From the NCBI GenBank assembly GCA_022661535.1, contig JAKULF010000003.1, forward strand, positions 1,240,001 to 1,304,000: a DNA stretch of 64,000 nt, in the 5' to 3' direction. The position numbers and the translations under genes are program-made. This stretch comes from Eutypa lata (taxonomy: Eukaryota; Ascomycota; Sordariomycetes; Xylariales; Diatrypaceae). The notes below the pieces were generated by a model that was not told the origin of the DNA, made no database searches, and saw only the letters and a program-made list of their open reading frames with translations. Shown here in pieces: positions 45,501 through 58,147 of the stretch; positions within the stretch are counted from its first letter, which is position 1; each line of letters starts with the position of its first letter.

Positions 45501-48500
45501 ATCAACTCCCATGGTTTTAGATACGAAGGGGAAAGATCGGGATGCTCGAACATTGCATTCAATGACTTTGATATCATTGTCCTTGGCGATAAACTGGATA
45601 TTGAATGGGCCTGTGACATTCAGTTTGTCGCCAATCTTTCGTGTAGCCTCCTCAATCCGTTGAATCGTCGTCGCCTCAAGATCCTGCGGTGGCAAGATGA
45701 GGGTGGCGTCGCCCGAGTGTACACCGGCATTCTCAACGTGTTCCGAAATGAAGTGACCAACAACGGTACCATCCATGGCGACAGCATCCATCTCAATCTC
45801 CTTTGCGTTTTCGATATATTTTGTGATGACAACAGGATGCTCACGGGAAACTTCAGCTGCTTGCTGCAGATATAACTCGAGGTCGGCCTCGGAGTAAACT
45901 GTGTTCATAGCGGCACCAGAAAGGACATACGATGGCCGGACCAGCACTGGGTATGAGACCTTTTGACAGAAAGCCTGGGCTTCTTCGAAGCTCGTTAACT
46001 CTTTCCAAGTAGGCTGGTCAACGCCAATTTCGTCGAGCATTCGGGAGAACTTGTACCGATTCTCAGCTCGGTCAATCATTTCTGGTGACGTTCCAAGCAC
46101 CCTAACGCCAGAACGTAGCAAAGGTAGGGCAATATTATTGGGGGTCTGGCCACCCATGGCCCCGAGAACTCCTTGAGATCCTTCCATTTGGTAGATGTCG
46201 AGCACAGCCTCAAGGTTGATATTCTCAAAGTATAGACGGTCAGCTTCGTCATAATCGGTACTGACAGTTTCAGGATTGTAATTGACCATAATAGTCTTGA
46301 ACCCAGACTCGCGCAGTGTTCGAATAGCTCTGACTGAGCACCAATCAAATTCAACCGAAGATCCGATACGGTAAACACCGCTTCCAAGGACCATGACACC
46401 ATGATCATTGAAATCGATGTCGTGAGTTGAGGCGTTGTAAGTTAGATATAGATAATTCGTGTAAGCAGGGAACTCTGCAGCAACAGTGTCAATCTGCTTA
46501 ACGAATGGTGTGATACCTGCCTCCAATCTCATCCGTCTCACGGCCAGCTCGTTAGAATCCCAGAACTTGGCCAACTGACGATCGCTAAAGCCAAGCCGTT
46601 TGCCTTGTAGAATCAGGTCAGGGCGCTCAACAATGCTGCCGGTAGTATAATTGGACACCGATTTAGCAAAATTACTCAAGCTCATAAGCCTATCCAAAAA
46701 CCACTTGTCAATCTTGGTCAACTCCCAAATTCTATCGACAGAATACCCAGCGTGCATAGCGTTGGCAATAGCGAAGAGTCGTTGATCGGACGGAGTTTGC
46801 AACTCGTCATCAATAGACATTAAGGCTGGAGTTTCGCCAAAACCAAGGTTGTGGAAATCAATTGCACGAATCGCTTTTTGTATAGCTTCCTCGAAGGTCC
46901 TTCCGATGCTCATCACCTCTCCAACGCTCTTCATTGAAGAGCCCAGTTGAGTGGAGACCCTGGTAAATTTCTTCAAGTCCCATCGAGGCATCTTCACGAC
47001 GACATAATCTAGAGATGGCTCGAAACAGGCACAAGTGACCTTGGTGACCGAGTTCTTGATATCCTTTAGAGGAATACCAAGACCAAGTTTGGCGGCAATG
47101 AAGGCAAGGGGGTAACCAGTGGCTTTTGATGCTAGAGCAGACGATCGGGATAACCGTGCATTAACCTCAATGATGCAGTATTCTTTCGAGAAGGGATTTA
47201 GTGCGTATTGGATGTTGCACTCTCCTACAACGCCTAGGTGTCGAATGACGTTAACTGCCGTTGTCCTTAGCATGTTATAATCGTCATCTGAGAGCGTCTG
47301 AGATGGCGCTACGACGATAGAATCACCCGTGTGGATGCCGAGAGGATCGAAATTCTCCATGTTGCAAACTGTGATGCAGTTGTCTTGCGCATCCCGGACG
47401 ACTTCATATTCGATTTCTTTCCAACCCTTCATGCTTCGCTCGATTAGAACCTGCGGACTCGCTGCTAGCGCCTTGTTACAGAGGTCGACAAGTTCCGCTT
47501 CATTATTGGCGAAACCACTACCTAATCCACCAAGAGCATATGCCGCTCTAACAATGACAGGAAATCCGATGTCTTTGACGACGCGCATGGCCTCATCAAC
47601 GCTGCTTGCAGAGGCAGATTTAGCACACTTTTCACCAATCGAATCCATGCTACGAGCAAAAAGCTCTCGATCTTCTGTTGTGATGATGGTGTCAATAGGT
47701 GTACCAAGAACCTTTACTCCAAGCTCTTCAAATTCGTCCTTGAGCTGGATTCCAACCTGTAAGGCCGTCTGTCCACCAAAAGTCACATAGATAGCATCCG
47801 GCCTCTCATAGACGATAACTTTACGTACGAACTCGGCTGTAACAGGGAGAAAGTACACTTTGTCTGCCAGGCCCTTTGAAGTCTGAATCGTGGCAATATT
47901 CGGGTTGATAAGGACAGTATAGATGCCTTCCTCCTTGAGAGCTTTGATGGCTTGACTGCCTGAATAGTCGAATTCACCAGCCTGTCCAATACTCAAACCA
48001 CCACTGCCAAGAACAAGAATCTTCTTCACGTTGACACGGGGATGAGCCTTCTCGTTTTCCTCGGCTGTGCCGCCGGGGAAATGAACAGGGTTGTTGAGAA
48101 GTTTGGGCTCTTTAGCGCAATTGAGGATGGTGTCAATGAAAACATCGAAGAGAAACTCAGTGTCTCGGGGACCAGGTGTACTTTCTGGGTGGAACTGGAC
48201 ACTGAAGTAAGGCTTATCAACGTGCATAATACCCTCATTACTACCATCGTTGGCGTTCACGAACAACTCCGTCCACTTAGAAGGAAGACTTGCTGCATCA
48301 ACGGCAAAACCATGGTTTTGAGAGGTAATATGGCATTTGCCCGTTACCAAGCTGGTGCAAGGAATGTTGTGGCCACGGTTTCCGAACTTCATTTTCTGGG
48401 TCTTTGCACCGGCTGCTTGAGCAAGGAGCTGATGACCGAGGCAAATACCAAAGATCGGAGTTCGATTGGCCTCCATCGCTGCAGTGAGGTGCTTGATGGG

Positions 48501-49429
48501 CTCACGCATGACCGCCGGATCACCAGGACCGTTAGAAATAAATAGTCCATCGTACTCTTCTCCAGCGGTTGCGGAGAAATCATAATCCCAGGGGCAGACT
48601 AAGACCTCGACACCCCGTTTCAAGAAGCACCTGAGCTGGTTGTTCTTCATTCCAACATCGAGACAAAGAACGCGAAGCGTACGCCCCGACGGATGCTTTA
48701 GCGCAGAAGCTGGATCTGGCTTATAAAGCTGGGGGGCTTTAATGGAGACTACAATCGAATAAGCTTGCCGTCCTAAGCCCGTATCGAGATGTACTCACCC
48801 TCTGCTACGAGATTCTTCTCATTTGGATTAACCCATTCGATATCTTCAAAATGTGGTTTCCAGTCTCCCTTGACCGAGTGAACAGCGGTACCATTGACGC
48901 TGTTGGAATCACCATTAGACAAGCCCTGTTTTTGCTGCAGCATGCGGCCTAGCATGCTACCCTCCTCTCGTATGCGCTCGGTTAGAGCTCTAGTATCGAC
49001 TCCGTATATGGCGGGGATACCCTGCTCTTTCAACCATGCTCCGAGGGATGAGGTTGCCAGATAGTGTGAGTAATCTTCACCTGCATAGGAAGATACAACG
49101 AGACCAGAAATGTGGATTTGGGAGGCTTCGAAGTGTGCTGGGCGGTCGCGAAGTAATTCGTCCATCGTCTCTCGAGAGGGCACGCCATAGTTTCCAACCA
49201 AGGGGAAAGTTACAACGAGGATTTGGCCGCGGTACGAAGGATCGGTAATCGACTCGGGATAGCCAACCATACCAGTCTGAAAGACTAATTCTCCGGCAAC
49301 GCTCTTCTGAGCACCGAAGCTGTAACCCTTATAGGACGAGCCATCTTGAAGGTCAAGGCAAACAAGACCCTGTTCACTGTTAGAGTCCATGATCCGCGCA
49401 GAGGCGGGTTGATAATGGATGGATTCCAT
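42535..49429 (-). CDS. ura2: Multifunctional carbamoyl-phosphate synthase / aspartate carbamoyltransferase (URA2 type)
   Basis: Exons 49429-48799, 48748-42663 and 42591-42535 (complement) give 2257 aa; yeast Ura2 is 2214. Order: small-subunit N-domain; glutaminase with catalytic Cys313 in [10 protein letters not shown] and FHPE; two ATP-grasp CPSase halves (first with GGQTALQVG, second with [13 protein letters not shown]); MGS regulatory domain; a DHOase-like domain; and ATCase with [18 protein letters not shown] and HPLPR. The DHOase-like part reads [13 protein letters not shown] where active enzymes have a His-x-His metal site, so it is a non-catalytic relic, as in other fungi. The protein makes carbamoyl phosphate and N-carbamoyl aspartate, the first steps of UMP synthesis, normally feedback-inhibited by UTP. 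A linker contains RVRRPSLLG, a basophilic-kinase-like site. The last exon adds only 18 residues (ending LALVMSS). Confidence 0.96.
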
Positions 49430-50544
49430 ATTGGAATGTCTCAAAGGTTTTTAGAGGAAGCAATTTTACAAAAAGCTTTAAAACGAAGGAAAGAGACCTC
49501 AAAAGACAGAGACAGCGAGGAAGCCCTGTTTCGGAGCCTTCGAACGCCGCAGAGACGGTGAACCTTCAAGTTCTCATGCCGTCGCTATGCTTGAAGGGCA
49601 AGAAGAGCTCAATTCTAGGGCAATTGGGTTCGTTGATCTAGCAAAAGAAGTGCTATGAGTGGAAAAGAAGAGAAAAAAAATATCTTCAAGTCTATCTTAA
49701 CCGCCTTGAAACATTTTTTTTTCTTTGGCGTCAAGTTGAATACGTAAAACCGGATCCATTCTGCACGAATGGTGGGGCTGCAGCTCAGGGTTCCGATGGA
49801 AACCTTTTTTTTTTTTTTCATTCCGCCTTGCAGGCATCCAATCATGAGCTTAAAAGCCTTGTCTAACGCTAGGCCTAGGCCTATGAAGCCGTGAAACTCA
49901 AAATCTTGAGACTAAGGCCATTGGTAACAAGTAAATCAGACGCTGGTTTGACTCGTTCAGTTCCGAAGTCATCGCAAGAGCCCACTGTCGTCATCGACGT
50001 TCTTAGGGCGGGGCTCATATTTATGTTTGGAACTCTAAGGCAGGATGTATCAATCAACATGTAAGTTGAGAGTATTAGGTAGGTAGGTATATTGGATCTC
50101 AGGTCTAGGTTGGTTTGATGACTCCGGAGTATATGTAAGAACATGCTACCACGATAATTGAGACAATTACGGGTAGACCTACATACGAAGTAGAGTTGAA
50201 GAATTGTAACCAATTATGCTTGGCTTGCTGGGCACTGCGCTGTGCCTGTTATACATATCTTATGCTATGTAGCCAAGGAGAGGCCTATATAATGTATCTA
50301 CTACGTAGTATTTCGTGATAAGTTTGGGCTTGAATTCAAGCAAGATATATGGTTTCGGATACATCAATGCTTACGTAGGCATATACCTATCCATTATCGT
50401 ATAGGGATCTTTTAGGGCTTGTTGCCCCTTTAGGTAATGAGGGGTTGAATGGAACTAACGATAATAGTATCAACTAGAACCGAAACTATTTCGCACATGC
50501 TTTCAAAACGTGGGGTCACACAATACACTAAGTGTATAGAAGAT
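49430..50544. other. Promoter side of the CPSase-ATCase gene; left flank of the second TIR element
   Basis: About 1.1 kb. It contains poly-A/T tracts (49668-49680, 49712-49724, 49805-49819). No gene recognised. Confidence 0.5.
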
Positions 50545-50602
50545 CAAACTGTCTATTTCCACCTACAAAAAAAATTATTCTCACCTATATCTAAACCGCA
50601 TT
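50545..50602 (+). repeat. Left TIR of the 481-bp element
   Basis: Perfect 58-bp inverted repeat with 50968-51025. Confidence 0.9.
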
Positions 50603-50967
50603 AGGACACACCCAAATCACCACCCACCACCCACCTAAGCCACCTACATGTATATAACCACTTAACATTACTACCATTATTTATACCACCATTTATAACA
50701 CAACAAAAAAATATACCTAAATGGAAGGGCTCGCACCGCCCCTCCAAACCCCCCGGGGCCTAACCTTAACCCTAAACTAACACTTAACCTTAACCGCGCT
50801 GCGTGCCGGCGTTGTTAAAGTAGTGACTTAATGGTGGCAAGTGTAGTGGCAGCTTGGGCTTGGTGGATTCGAATGCAAGGGGGGTGCAAGGGGGTGCACA
50901 TATAGCTTGGTGTGGCTAGTATGGCTTATTTAGGTACACGTTCACTTTGTGGTCCGTGTCACGTCTA

Positions 50968-51025
50968 AATGCGGTTTAGATATAGGTGAGAATAATTTTT
51001 TTTGTAGGTGGAAATAGACAGTTTG
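50968..51025 (-). repeat. Right TIR of the 481-bp element
   Basis: Perfect 58-bp inverted repeat with 50545-50602. Confidence 0.9.
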
Positions 51026-53140
51026 GTAAAAGATAGCAAAATTTCGTCATGTGCCGCAAAGAATGATAACAGATCGGAATCCAAATACGGGGCCAATCAG
51101 GAAACTTATTACAGCATTTGAGGCTTGCAAGCGTTGCAACCTTGCGCAAAAACACCAAAGGAGCGGTGTATTTATTGTATTGTCGCTTGGCCTACAATAT
51201 CGCGGAGATGAAATTTACAAATTTACCTCCCCTAAAGGTGGTGGCGTATCGTGCCATATCAAGTCGTATAGTGACACGATGCCGGCAAATATTGGAAGGT
51301 GGATATCACATCTATATACCTAGAGCACGGCATAATATAAATGTTTGTGTCGCACTACCTACGTAGGAGGTGGAAAAAGAAAACGAGTTCGAATTGGTGG
51401 ACATTAGCTTAACGACATTATCAAGGACATGGATACGACTTCAAGGTTGACATGGTTGACTACCAGGCCTTCCGTGAGACGAGATCTATACCTATAAACG
51501 AGAGCTTGTAGAATTTGATACCGACGCTTACCAGCTTACTTAAGCCCCCAATCAGAACAGCCGATCAAATCCAATGGATGCCGCCATTTGGTACATAAAT
51601 GCCACTGCACTTGCACTAGGTAGGTAAGTAGGTAGTGTAGTAATTGCAACCCTCCAACATAAATGCACGAAGGGGGTGTCATGCGCAGCACTAAATACAA
51701 CGATCTAAACCATTGCTATTGAGCATTAGGTGAGATGCTCCTTTAAAAGTTTTAAACAGGTGAGCGGTGAAGGTCGATCACATAGACATATCAAACTGAA
51801 TTGGTTATATGTCCATCTGAGTATATACATACCTACATACGTACCCCTTTATTACAAGACAATAGCTTTACCCCACGTATTTTGCTATCGGCAATTATGT
51901 GCATACAAATGGAGACTGGATTTGTGGATATATCGATAAAAATACAATCGTTATCAAGGTATGTATCGTAATTGAAGATCTGATGCATTAACGTCATTTA
52001 TCCCTAGTAAGATACCCAAAGAGGAAGTTCCAGACTGAGAATTTAAGGTCGCGGGGGGGTTTCTGGGGTATGAAGGCATAGGGGTAGCTTTGAGCCAACC
52101 AATCATTGACGCCATATGGACCTGTGTTTTTCCAAAAGCATCAGCCTTCCTATGTAACTAAAAACAAGGAGGGAGCAGCAACAACAACAACCACTCCCTC
52201 CCACATTGTGACGAGAGTACCGTTATCATTTATAGCTTACATGGACTCATATGATATGATACATACATATGTGTGTAGACCGACTTTTCCATGAATCATT
52301 CTAACTACCAGGTATACCACACACACACACACACCACTACTTTAGTGGTTTTTGGGTTGCTGATTCACTAACTACAACGTTGATGTATGATCCCGTCATC
52401 TGTGAATCTCGAGAACTGCAATTCTTTTCAAACTTACATACGGGACCACCTCCTCACATATAGTGCCACCCAGGACCCCAGTCATACAAACCTACTCTTA
52501 CCTGTGGTTACTACACTTGCACTGCATTAGGTAAGGTAAGGTATCTTCTACCTATCTTTCTTATGTATGTCTCACCATCATAGTGCTTGAATTGATGCGT
52601 GTGCAACTTAGGTAGGTTAGAAGCTGGAAGCTAAATACTTACCTACATACTACATACTATATACACCCACCTAAGGAAGGAAGAGTCCGACCACCTTGCT
52701 GGAGGTCAGTTTATCCCTGTCTCACCTCATTTTAAGAGCAACGAGGCTCCTTTTAGTGTGGATCTTGATAACAAACTTACAATTCATTTTCTGCACCTGA
52801 TCCTTGAAGTTCGTCGATTGCTGCTCCACACGTTCCCACTTGTATCCTACTAAGTAGTATCTTCTGCATCTCCTGCATCTCCTGCATCTGTTCTTCTACA
52901 TATCTTATAAGCATTGGTCTATGCTTCTCCCCCCTTCGCGCGACTGTGACTAGTTTTAGGTCTTCTTGTGCGTAGAAGCTATACATACATACTCAAAGAG
53001 GTAGACGGCACGTCGTACCTTGAGTTCTCATAGCTAGAACGTGATCGTACCAGCTCGATCTCTTCTCCATCCCTCCTAATGTCGGGGTATTTCTTTTTGT
53101 GACCTTGAAGGAGGTTTGGTAGGGGGACTCAGAGGTCGCA
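51026..53140. other. Intergenic; promoter of the TRP channel gene
   Basis: 2.1 kb with TACATACC words, a short CA run (52318-52333) and CTGCATCTC triplicates (52863-52890). No gene recognised. Confidence 0.5.
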
Positions 53141-56100
53141 ATGCCGGCTAAGGATTTGCTCTCTTCGCTTTTGCGACCTAGGAAGGGTAGGGCGAGCCAA
53201 CGCGTCGACTCGCATCTGTTTCACTCGAATCCGCAGTCGCCTTCCCCTGGCCCCGCGAATCGCGACTATCATGAACATCGGCATGCTACTGCCGACTTCA
53301 CTGAAGCGGACGACGATGATGAGGACCACGACGAGGACCGGCACGATGTTGACGAGCGCCGACGCTTCTCGTTTCCTCGAATGTCCCGTTTTCGCAGCGA
53401 TGAGAACAGTCAGGCAGCTCCTAGTGGCCTCCTGCCTCTGTTCTCTGCCAGCCATTTAGGTATGACCGTGTACAGACGCGTCGCTTGGAAGGAAGAGTGT
53501 TGTATAGCTGAGATTGCTAATGAAATGTCTAGATTCTTTGCCTATATATAACCTCGTTCATGCCATCCGAATCCTCGTCCAAACTCGAACCGAGACGACA
53601 TTGTCATGGGACCAACTTCGATCTCCCCAAGTTTCCCAATTCCTCGTGAAACCCATGCAACAACAAATCCGGACTCAGCACTTTAACAGAGCTACATTAT
53701 ACGCCCTTATGGCAAACTGCCTTCAATTTACTAAAGAAGGACAGCTCAACCCAGGCAATGCAGGCACTTCTAGTACGAGAGCAAAGGTTTGTGAACTACT
53801 AGCTCTGAAACTTCTCAAGGAATACAGCACAAGGGAGTTGATCGACGCCTTGTCCTACGATTTCTATCCGCTCCAAGGTATCCCAGAGCTCCCAAACCCA
53901 AACTCTAGGAGCTCCGATAGCAAGGCAAGGCCCGGTGCCGCGCGGTCATCCACACTCGAAGTCGCTATCCGGGCGTCAGCGAAGCACTTTTTGGCCCACC
54001 CTCTAGTCGTCCAACAACTTGAAGCCATCTGGAATGGAGCAATCAGCTTCTACTCGTCCCATGATAGCCTTCACCGCGAGCCATCAATGCTCTCGAATAT
54101 CGGTAAGACCGGTCAGCGAGGCTCTGTGGATGCTCGAACGCCTCTTATCGGGTCCAAGTCGCCCCAAGACAACCAAACCCAACTTCCGCTTCATGCTGTT
54201 CCCCTCAGACGGACAGTAATGCTGTACGATCCCCGGAATGCCTCGCTCATGAAGTTGTCTCGCCTACGTGTTCCGCGATACAGACAGTTCTTGTCAACAT
54301 GCTCGCTATTTATCCTGATCTGTTTGTTCTTGGCAGTTCTCTCAGAGCGCTCTACCCGCATAACCTCGCTTGAACTCGTGTTTTGGTTTTGGAGCGCGGG
54401 CTTCATGCTTGATGAGATTGTTGGTTTCAACGAACAAGGATTCTCTCTGTATATCATGAGTTTCTGGAACATATTCGATTTAGGTATATTGTTATTGCTT
54501 ATCGTATATTATTGTATGAGGGTCTATGGAGTCTTCCTCATAGAACCGCAGCCTTGGAACGATATGGCATATGACGTATTGGCCGCCAACGCGATCTTGC
54601 TCCTGCCTCGCATCTTTAGCGTATTAGATCACTATCAATATTTCTCGCAACTCTTGATAGCCTTCAGACTAATGGCGATGGATCTTGTGGCAGTTTTGGT
54701 CCTTGTGCTAGTCAGTTGCTCTGGATTCTTTGTCTTCTTCACCCTCTCCAAGAACCAGAACAATGCTCCGGAAGTCGCCTACAAGATATTTCAGATACTG
54801 ATGGGATTCACACCCGCTGCTTGGGATGTGTAAGTTGAGATTGCCAGGTTGTCACTACCGAAATGTTAAGCTAACTCAATCTACTCAGTTGGCCCGAGTA
54901 CAACTGGCTAGGTCGGGCACTTTTGGTCATCTTTCTGATAATCTGTCATTTTCTTGTCGTGTAAGTTGAGTCGAAAGTCAATCAAGGGAATGCTGCTTAC
55001 CAAGATAACAGAACGATACTGATTACGGTACTGACAAACTCATTCATGGCAATCGCATCGAATGCACAAGAAGAGCACCAGTAGGTTAAAAACAATATCT
55101 AGCAGCTCTTTCATACTCCTTACACATGTCTAGGTTTCTTTTTGCCATCAATACCATCTCTATGGTCAAGAATGATGCACTCTTCTCGTACGTGGCACCG
55201 GGAAACATATTTGCCTGGGCGTTGATGCCCGCAAGATATGTCATGCCCATAAGGCAATTCGTCCTACTCAACCGTACGGTGATAAAACTTACTCATTTCC
55301 CGATCCTTTTTACCATCTTCTTCTACGAGAAATATTTCCTAGCAAAGACGATGTATGAACCCACCGATCTTGTCGACAATCATGGACGTGGTAAACAGAG
55401 CATGGTCACGTTTGCCGATCCTATTACCCGGGCGAGTATATTCAGCCCGAACGTGCGAGCCCGCGAGGAATCAGTAGCTGGTATGCAGAAAGATCGAGCT
55501 CTTGAGGAAGTGTTTCGGCGACCACCTGATGTGAGCACCGTTCGTAATCAGAGGAGACAAGAAAGAAAAAATACGCTTACAGCAATCCGGACCTGGATGG
55601 ACGAGCATGATGATGACTCTGGCGCTCCCCTATCACGGTGGCCGACTGTAGGGACTCTTGATGGTCGCGCAAGCATGTCACAGCGCCGTAGGAGCATGAG
55701 TCGGGACTTTCCCCCAAGATTCAGACAGGTATCAGATGTAAGATCAGCAGCGAGTGATCCTGCGGATTTCATCTCAAACAATGGGTTACCTTTTGGAAGC
55801 TTCCGTGACAGGCGCAACCAAATTGAGGAACAGCAGCATTATAAGGATCAAACTGATGCAGATGGTGACGATGAGCTCATGACAAATGACGAGGATGAGG
55901 AAGCCAATACGACAATCAGTCACCGAGATTCTAAACCCCATAATCCCGAAGGTGAAGATTATTTTACAACCCCACTTGCTTCTTCAAGGCGCCAGAGTAT
56001 GGTCCCTTCTTCTCTCAGCTCGTCTTCTCATCGGCAGACAGCTACGACGTCACCTAGAGTTGCAGGACCACCTCGTCGTCGCGGTCTTCACAGTCGCACT

Positions 56101-56913
56101 TTATCAACCAATACAATCCTCTACGCTCCACAGGAGAGCAGTCGCCATAGTCCAAGCCCGTCATCCATTTCGGAGGAACCATCCGGACCTCGTTCTCGAC
56201 CACGAATCAGCAGGCTGTGCACCACAGTAGAGCAATCAGCTCCTACTGGTATCCGTTCACCACGTAAGGCGCAGCATTTAGCTCCTCCAACCCGACCGAG
56301 ACCCATTCCTTCTAGATCGGCACCGAACCGAGCTGCCTTGTTTCCAAATCGTAATCCACCGCCACAACGACGTCCATCGTCGGTTGAGGTAGATGTTAAC
56401 TCCGAAATGGGTCTCGACGCAGCTCATGATTTTGGAGCCGTTCCATCATCGTTCGCAACCCAGATGGCGATGGCTACGGGCCAGCTTAAGGGACTGGGCC
56501 GAGGCAGCCAGGACCGAGAGACGACGGATCGACTCAACCGTCTAGTGCTAGCGAAGATGAAGACGCTGGAGGAGAGCTTCGCTGACGTTGTTAAGGAGAT
56601 GCGTGTCATGCGCTCAGTGGCGCCTAGTCCGCAACACTCGGGCGACGACACTGGCAGCTGGGGAAGACGAGGGCCGACTCAGGGGTCGCGGAGCGACAAG
56701 TCAAAGTCGTCTAAAGCGCCGTCCAAGGCGGGTTCGAAGAATACGAGCCTACCGGGCAGCGTCATGGGAGTGTCGTCATCCTCGAGCAGACGAGGAGCGG
56801 CGGCGGCGGCGGCGAAGAGGAACAAAGGCAAGGCCAAGGAAGTGCCGGTCTCAGAAACGGATAGTAATGAAGATGAGCCCAGGCAAATGAGACGCAGAGG
56901 GAGTTCGTTCTAA
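53141..56913 (+). CDS. yvc1: YVC1-like TRP-family cation channel with a long disordered C-terminus
   Basis: Exons 53141-53459, 53533-54829, 54889-54960, 55012-55080 and 55134-56913 give 1178 aa, in phase throughout. Intron 1 has GTATGA, a GCTAAT branch and TAG. An acidic, disordered N-terminus (1-95) precedes the helical linker domain (about 107-340: LPIYNLVHAIRIL, TLSWDQLRSPQVSQFLVKP, RATLYALMANCLQF). Six membrane helices lie at about 358-377, 382-402, 416-441, 450-472, 479-511 and 548-577, with a pore region about 524-541 (FQILMGFTPAAWDVWPEY). This matches the vacuolar TRPY/Yvc1 family, which releases Ca2+ and is activated by stretch and Ca2+. The cytosolic tail of nearly 600 residues is Ser/Arg/Pro-rich with one coiled coil (DRLNRLVLAKMKTLEESFADVVKEM, near 1035-1060). 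Yeast Yvc1 is only 675 aa. Confidence 0.9.
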
Positions 56914-57800
56914 CTTCCATCTTGGCCAAGTGGCCAACGGGGCCGAACAAAAGATGAAGGTGGTAAAGGTTCAGGCTTGGCTTGGGCATCTGTGCGAATA
57001 CGTGAGGAATGAGTGAGTGAGTGCATGGACAAGTGGCGTTCCGGTCGGTCGGCTGGCATTTGATTTTTTTCCCCTCAAATAGGCAGGGCCTTGCTTAGTT
57101 GCATATGCATTAAGTTATTCATGTCATGGTATGCTGTATAGAGGAAGAAGGCCAAAAAAGGGAGACAGGGAGGTTTTCGAGGGCGGACGGAGGGATGGAC
57201 GAAGGTACATTGCATCGGCTCTACGCGTGTATGGGAGGTGTTGTGTATATTTGCAAGTTCATCTTGCAGGGTTTGGGGATGAGGTAGGCAGGTAGGCAGG
57301 CATACCTCTTACGTGTGTTTATTGCTTAATTGGTAGGCATTATGTTTATGATTCACACTTGGCACTCGACCAGTGGGTGAAAGAGAATACGAAGTATTGA
57401 TTGAGCTCCCTGAATTGTATATTCTATATGTCTTAAGTACGTGCAGAGGTGGAACTGGAACCGGAACTACCTAAGTTTGTACCTAACTCGTGCTCTTCAA
57501 TCGAGGCTAGGTATAACTAAAGAGTGCTATATATATATGTATAGTACCTATGTCGTGTGAAAAATTATAAACGCCGTCGATCTTCCTTTCCTAAAACTTA
57601 AGGTATAAAATAAAAAAATAAAAAAAACACAATTCTTTCGTCCATAACACCATAGATCCCTCCATTCATTCCTCTTACCGTCGAGAAACATCATCGTTCG
57701 ATATACCTGTCTGTCGTCTTCCTCTTTTGTTTGTTTTGTTTTGTCTTTCTTGCTTCTTCTTCTTCTTCTTCTTCTTCTTCTTCTTCTCCTCCTAGATCAT
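56914..57800. other. Convergent 3' flanks of the channel gene and the small membrane-protein gene
   Basis: About 890 bp. Contains (GGCA/GTAG) repeats near 57290 and a (CTT)n run (57751-57786) directly next to the stop codon of the small gene. No other gene seen. Confidence 0.5.
57751..57786 (+). repeat. (CTT)n microsatellite
   Basis: About twelve CTT units in the 3' flank of the 70-residue gene, 15 bp beyond its stop codon. Confidence 0.9.
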
Positions 57801-58147
57801 CTAAATCCCCCCACCGCTCCGGTCCACGCTCACGTACCGGTTCTCCGCGTAGTCCCGCTGGGCCTGCTCGTTTCGCCGCAGCGCCGTGCGCTTGTATTGC
57901 ACGCCGACGGCGGCGAGACCGGCGGCCGCGAGGGCGAAGACGGCTAGTCCGCGGTGCTTGCCGCTGTTGGGCATGTTGTTGTTAGCGTTCAAGTTGTAAG
58001 GAAGAGAGAGGGAGGGAAAGAGAGAGAGAGAGGAGGGAAAGAGGGAAGACTTGGAGGTATGTATATAGGCCCAAGAAAGAAAGTAGCCACAACTTACGTG
58101 AGAGAACGCAGGTTCGACGTCGAATGACCTGTTCTGCTGTGGTCCAT
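57801..58147 (-). CDS. Small single-pass membrane protein, 70 aa, unknown function
   Basis: Exons 58147-58098 and 57963-57801 (complement), joined across a 134-nt intron with GTAAGT donor, GCTAAC branch and CAG acceptor. The ATG context is ATCACCATGG. The product starts MDHSRTGHSTSNLRSLTGKHRG, has one hydrophobic helix (LAVFALAAAGLAAVGVQY, about 23-40), then a basic/charged segment and ends YVSVDRSGGGI. The intron removes an in-frame alternative start (MNANNNMPNSG), so the frame looks longer without splicing. The layout (short arm, helix, basic flank) resembles small mitochondrial inner-membrane or ER proteins, but I do not recognise the family. Good splice signals, GC3-rich codons and a clean spliced frame support a real gene. 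Confidence 0.7.

Larger units (their letters stand above)
50545..51025. mobile_element. Second non-autonomous TIR element (MITE-like), 481 bp
   Basis: The left 58 bases (50545-50602, starting CAAACTGTCTATTTCCACC) are identical to the reverse complement of 50968-51025; identity stops abruptly inside. The interior has no transposase frame; it contains C-rich ACCACCCACC and a TTAACCCTAAAC stretch (about 50764-50797). A 5-bp AAGAT occurs immediately left (50540-50544) and 4 bp beyond the right end (51030-51034), which may be the target duplication if the right boundary is slightly longer. The ends differ from those of the 840-bp element, so it is a separate family. Confidence 0.78.

Noticed and set aside
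50757..50800. Telomere-like TTAACCCTAAAC stretch
   Set aside because: Only isolated units, not a tandem (TTAGGG)n array; lies inside the second TIR element.
53460..53532. Possible frameshift in the YVC1-like gene (frame 1 continues as WKEECCIAEIANEM before a stop)
   Set aside because: A 73-nt intron with GTATGA donor, GCTAAT branch and TAG acceptor restores phase, and the full spliced model closes to 1179 codons.
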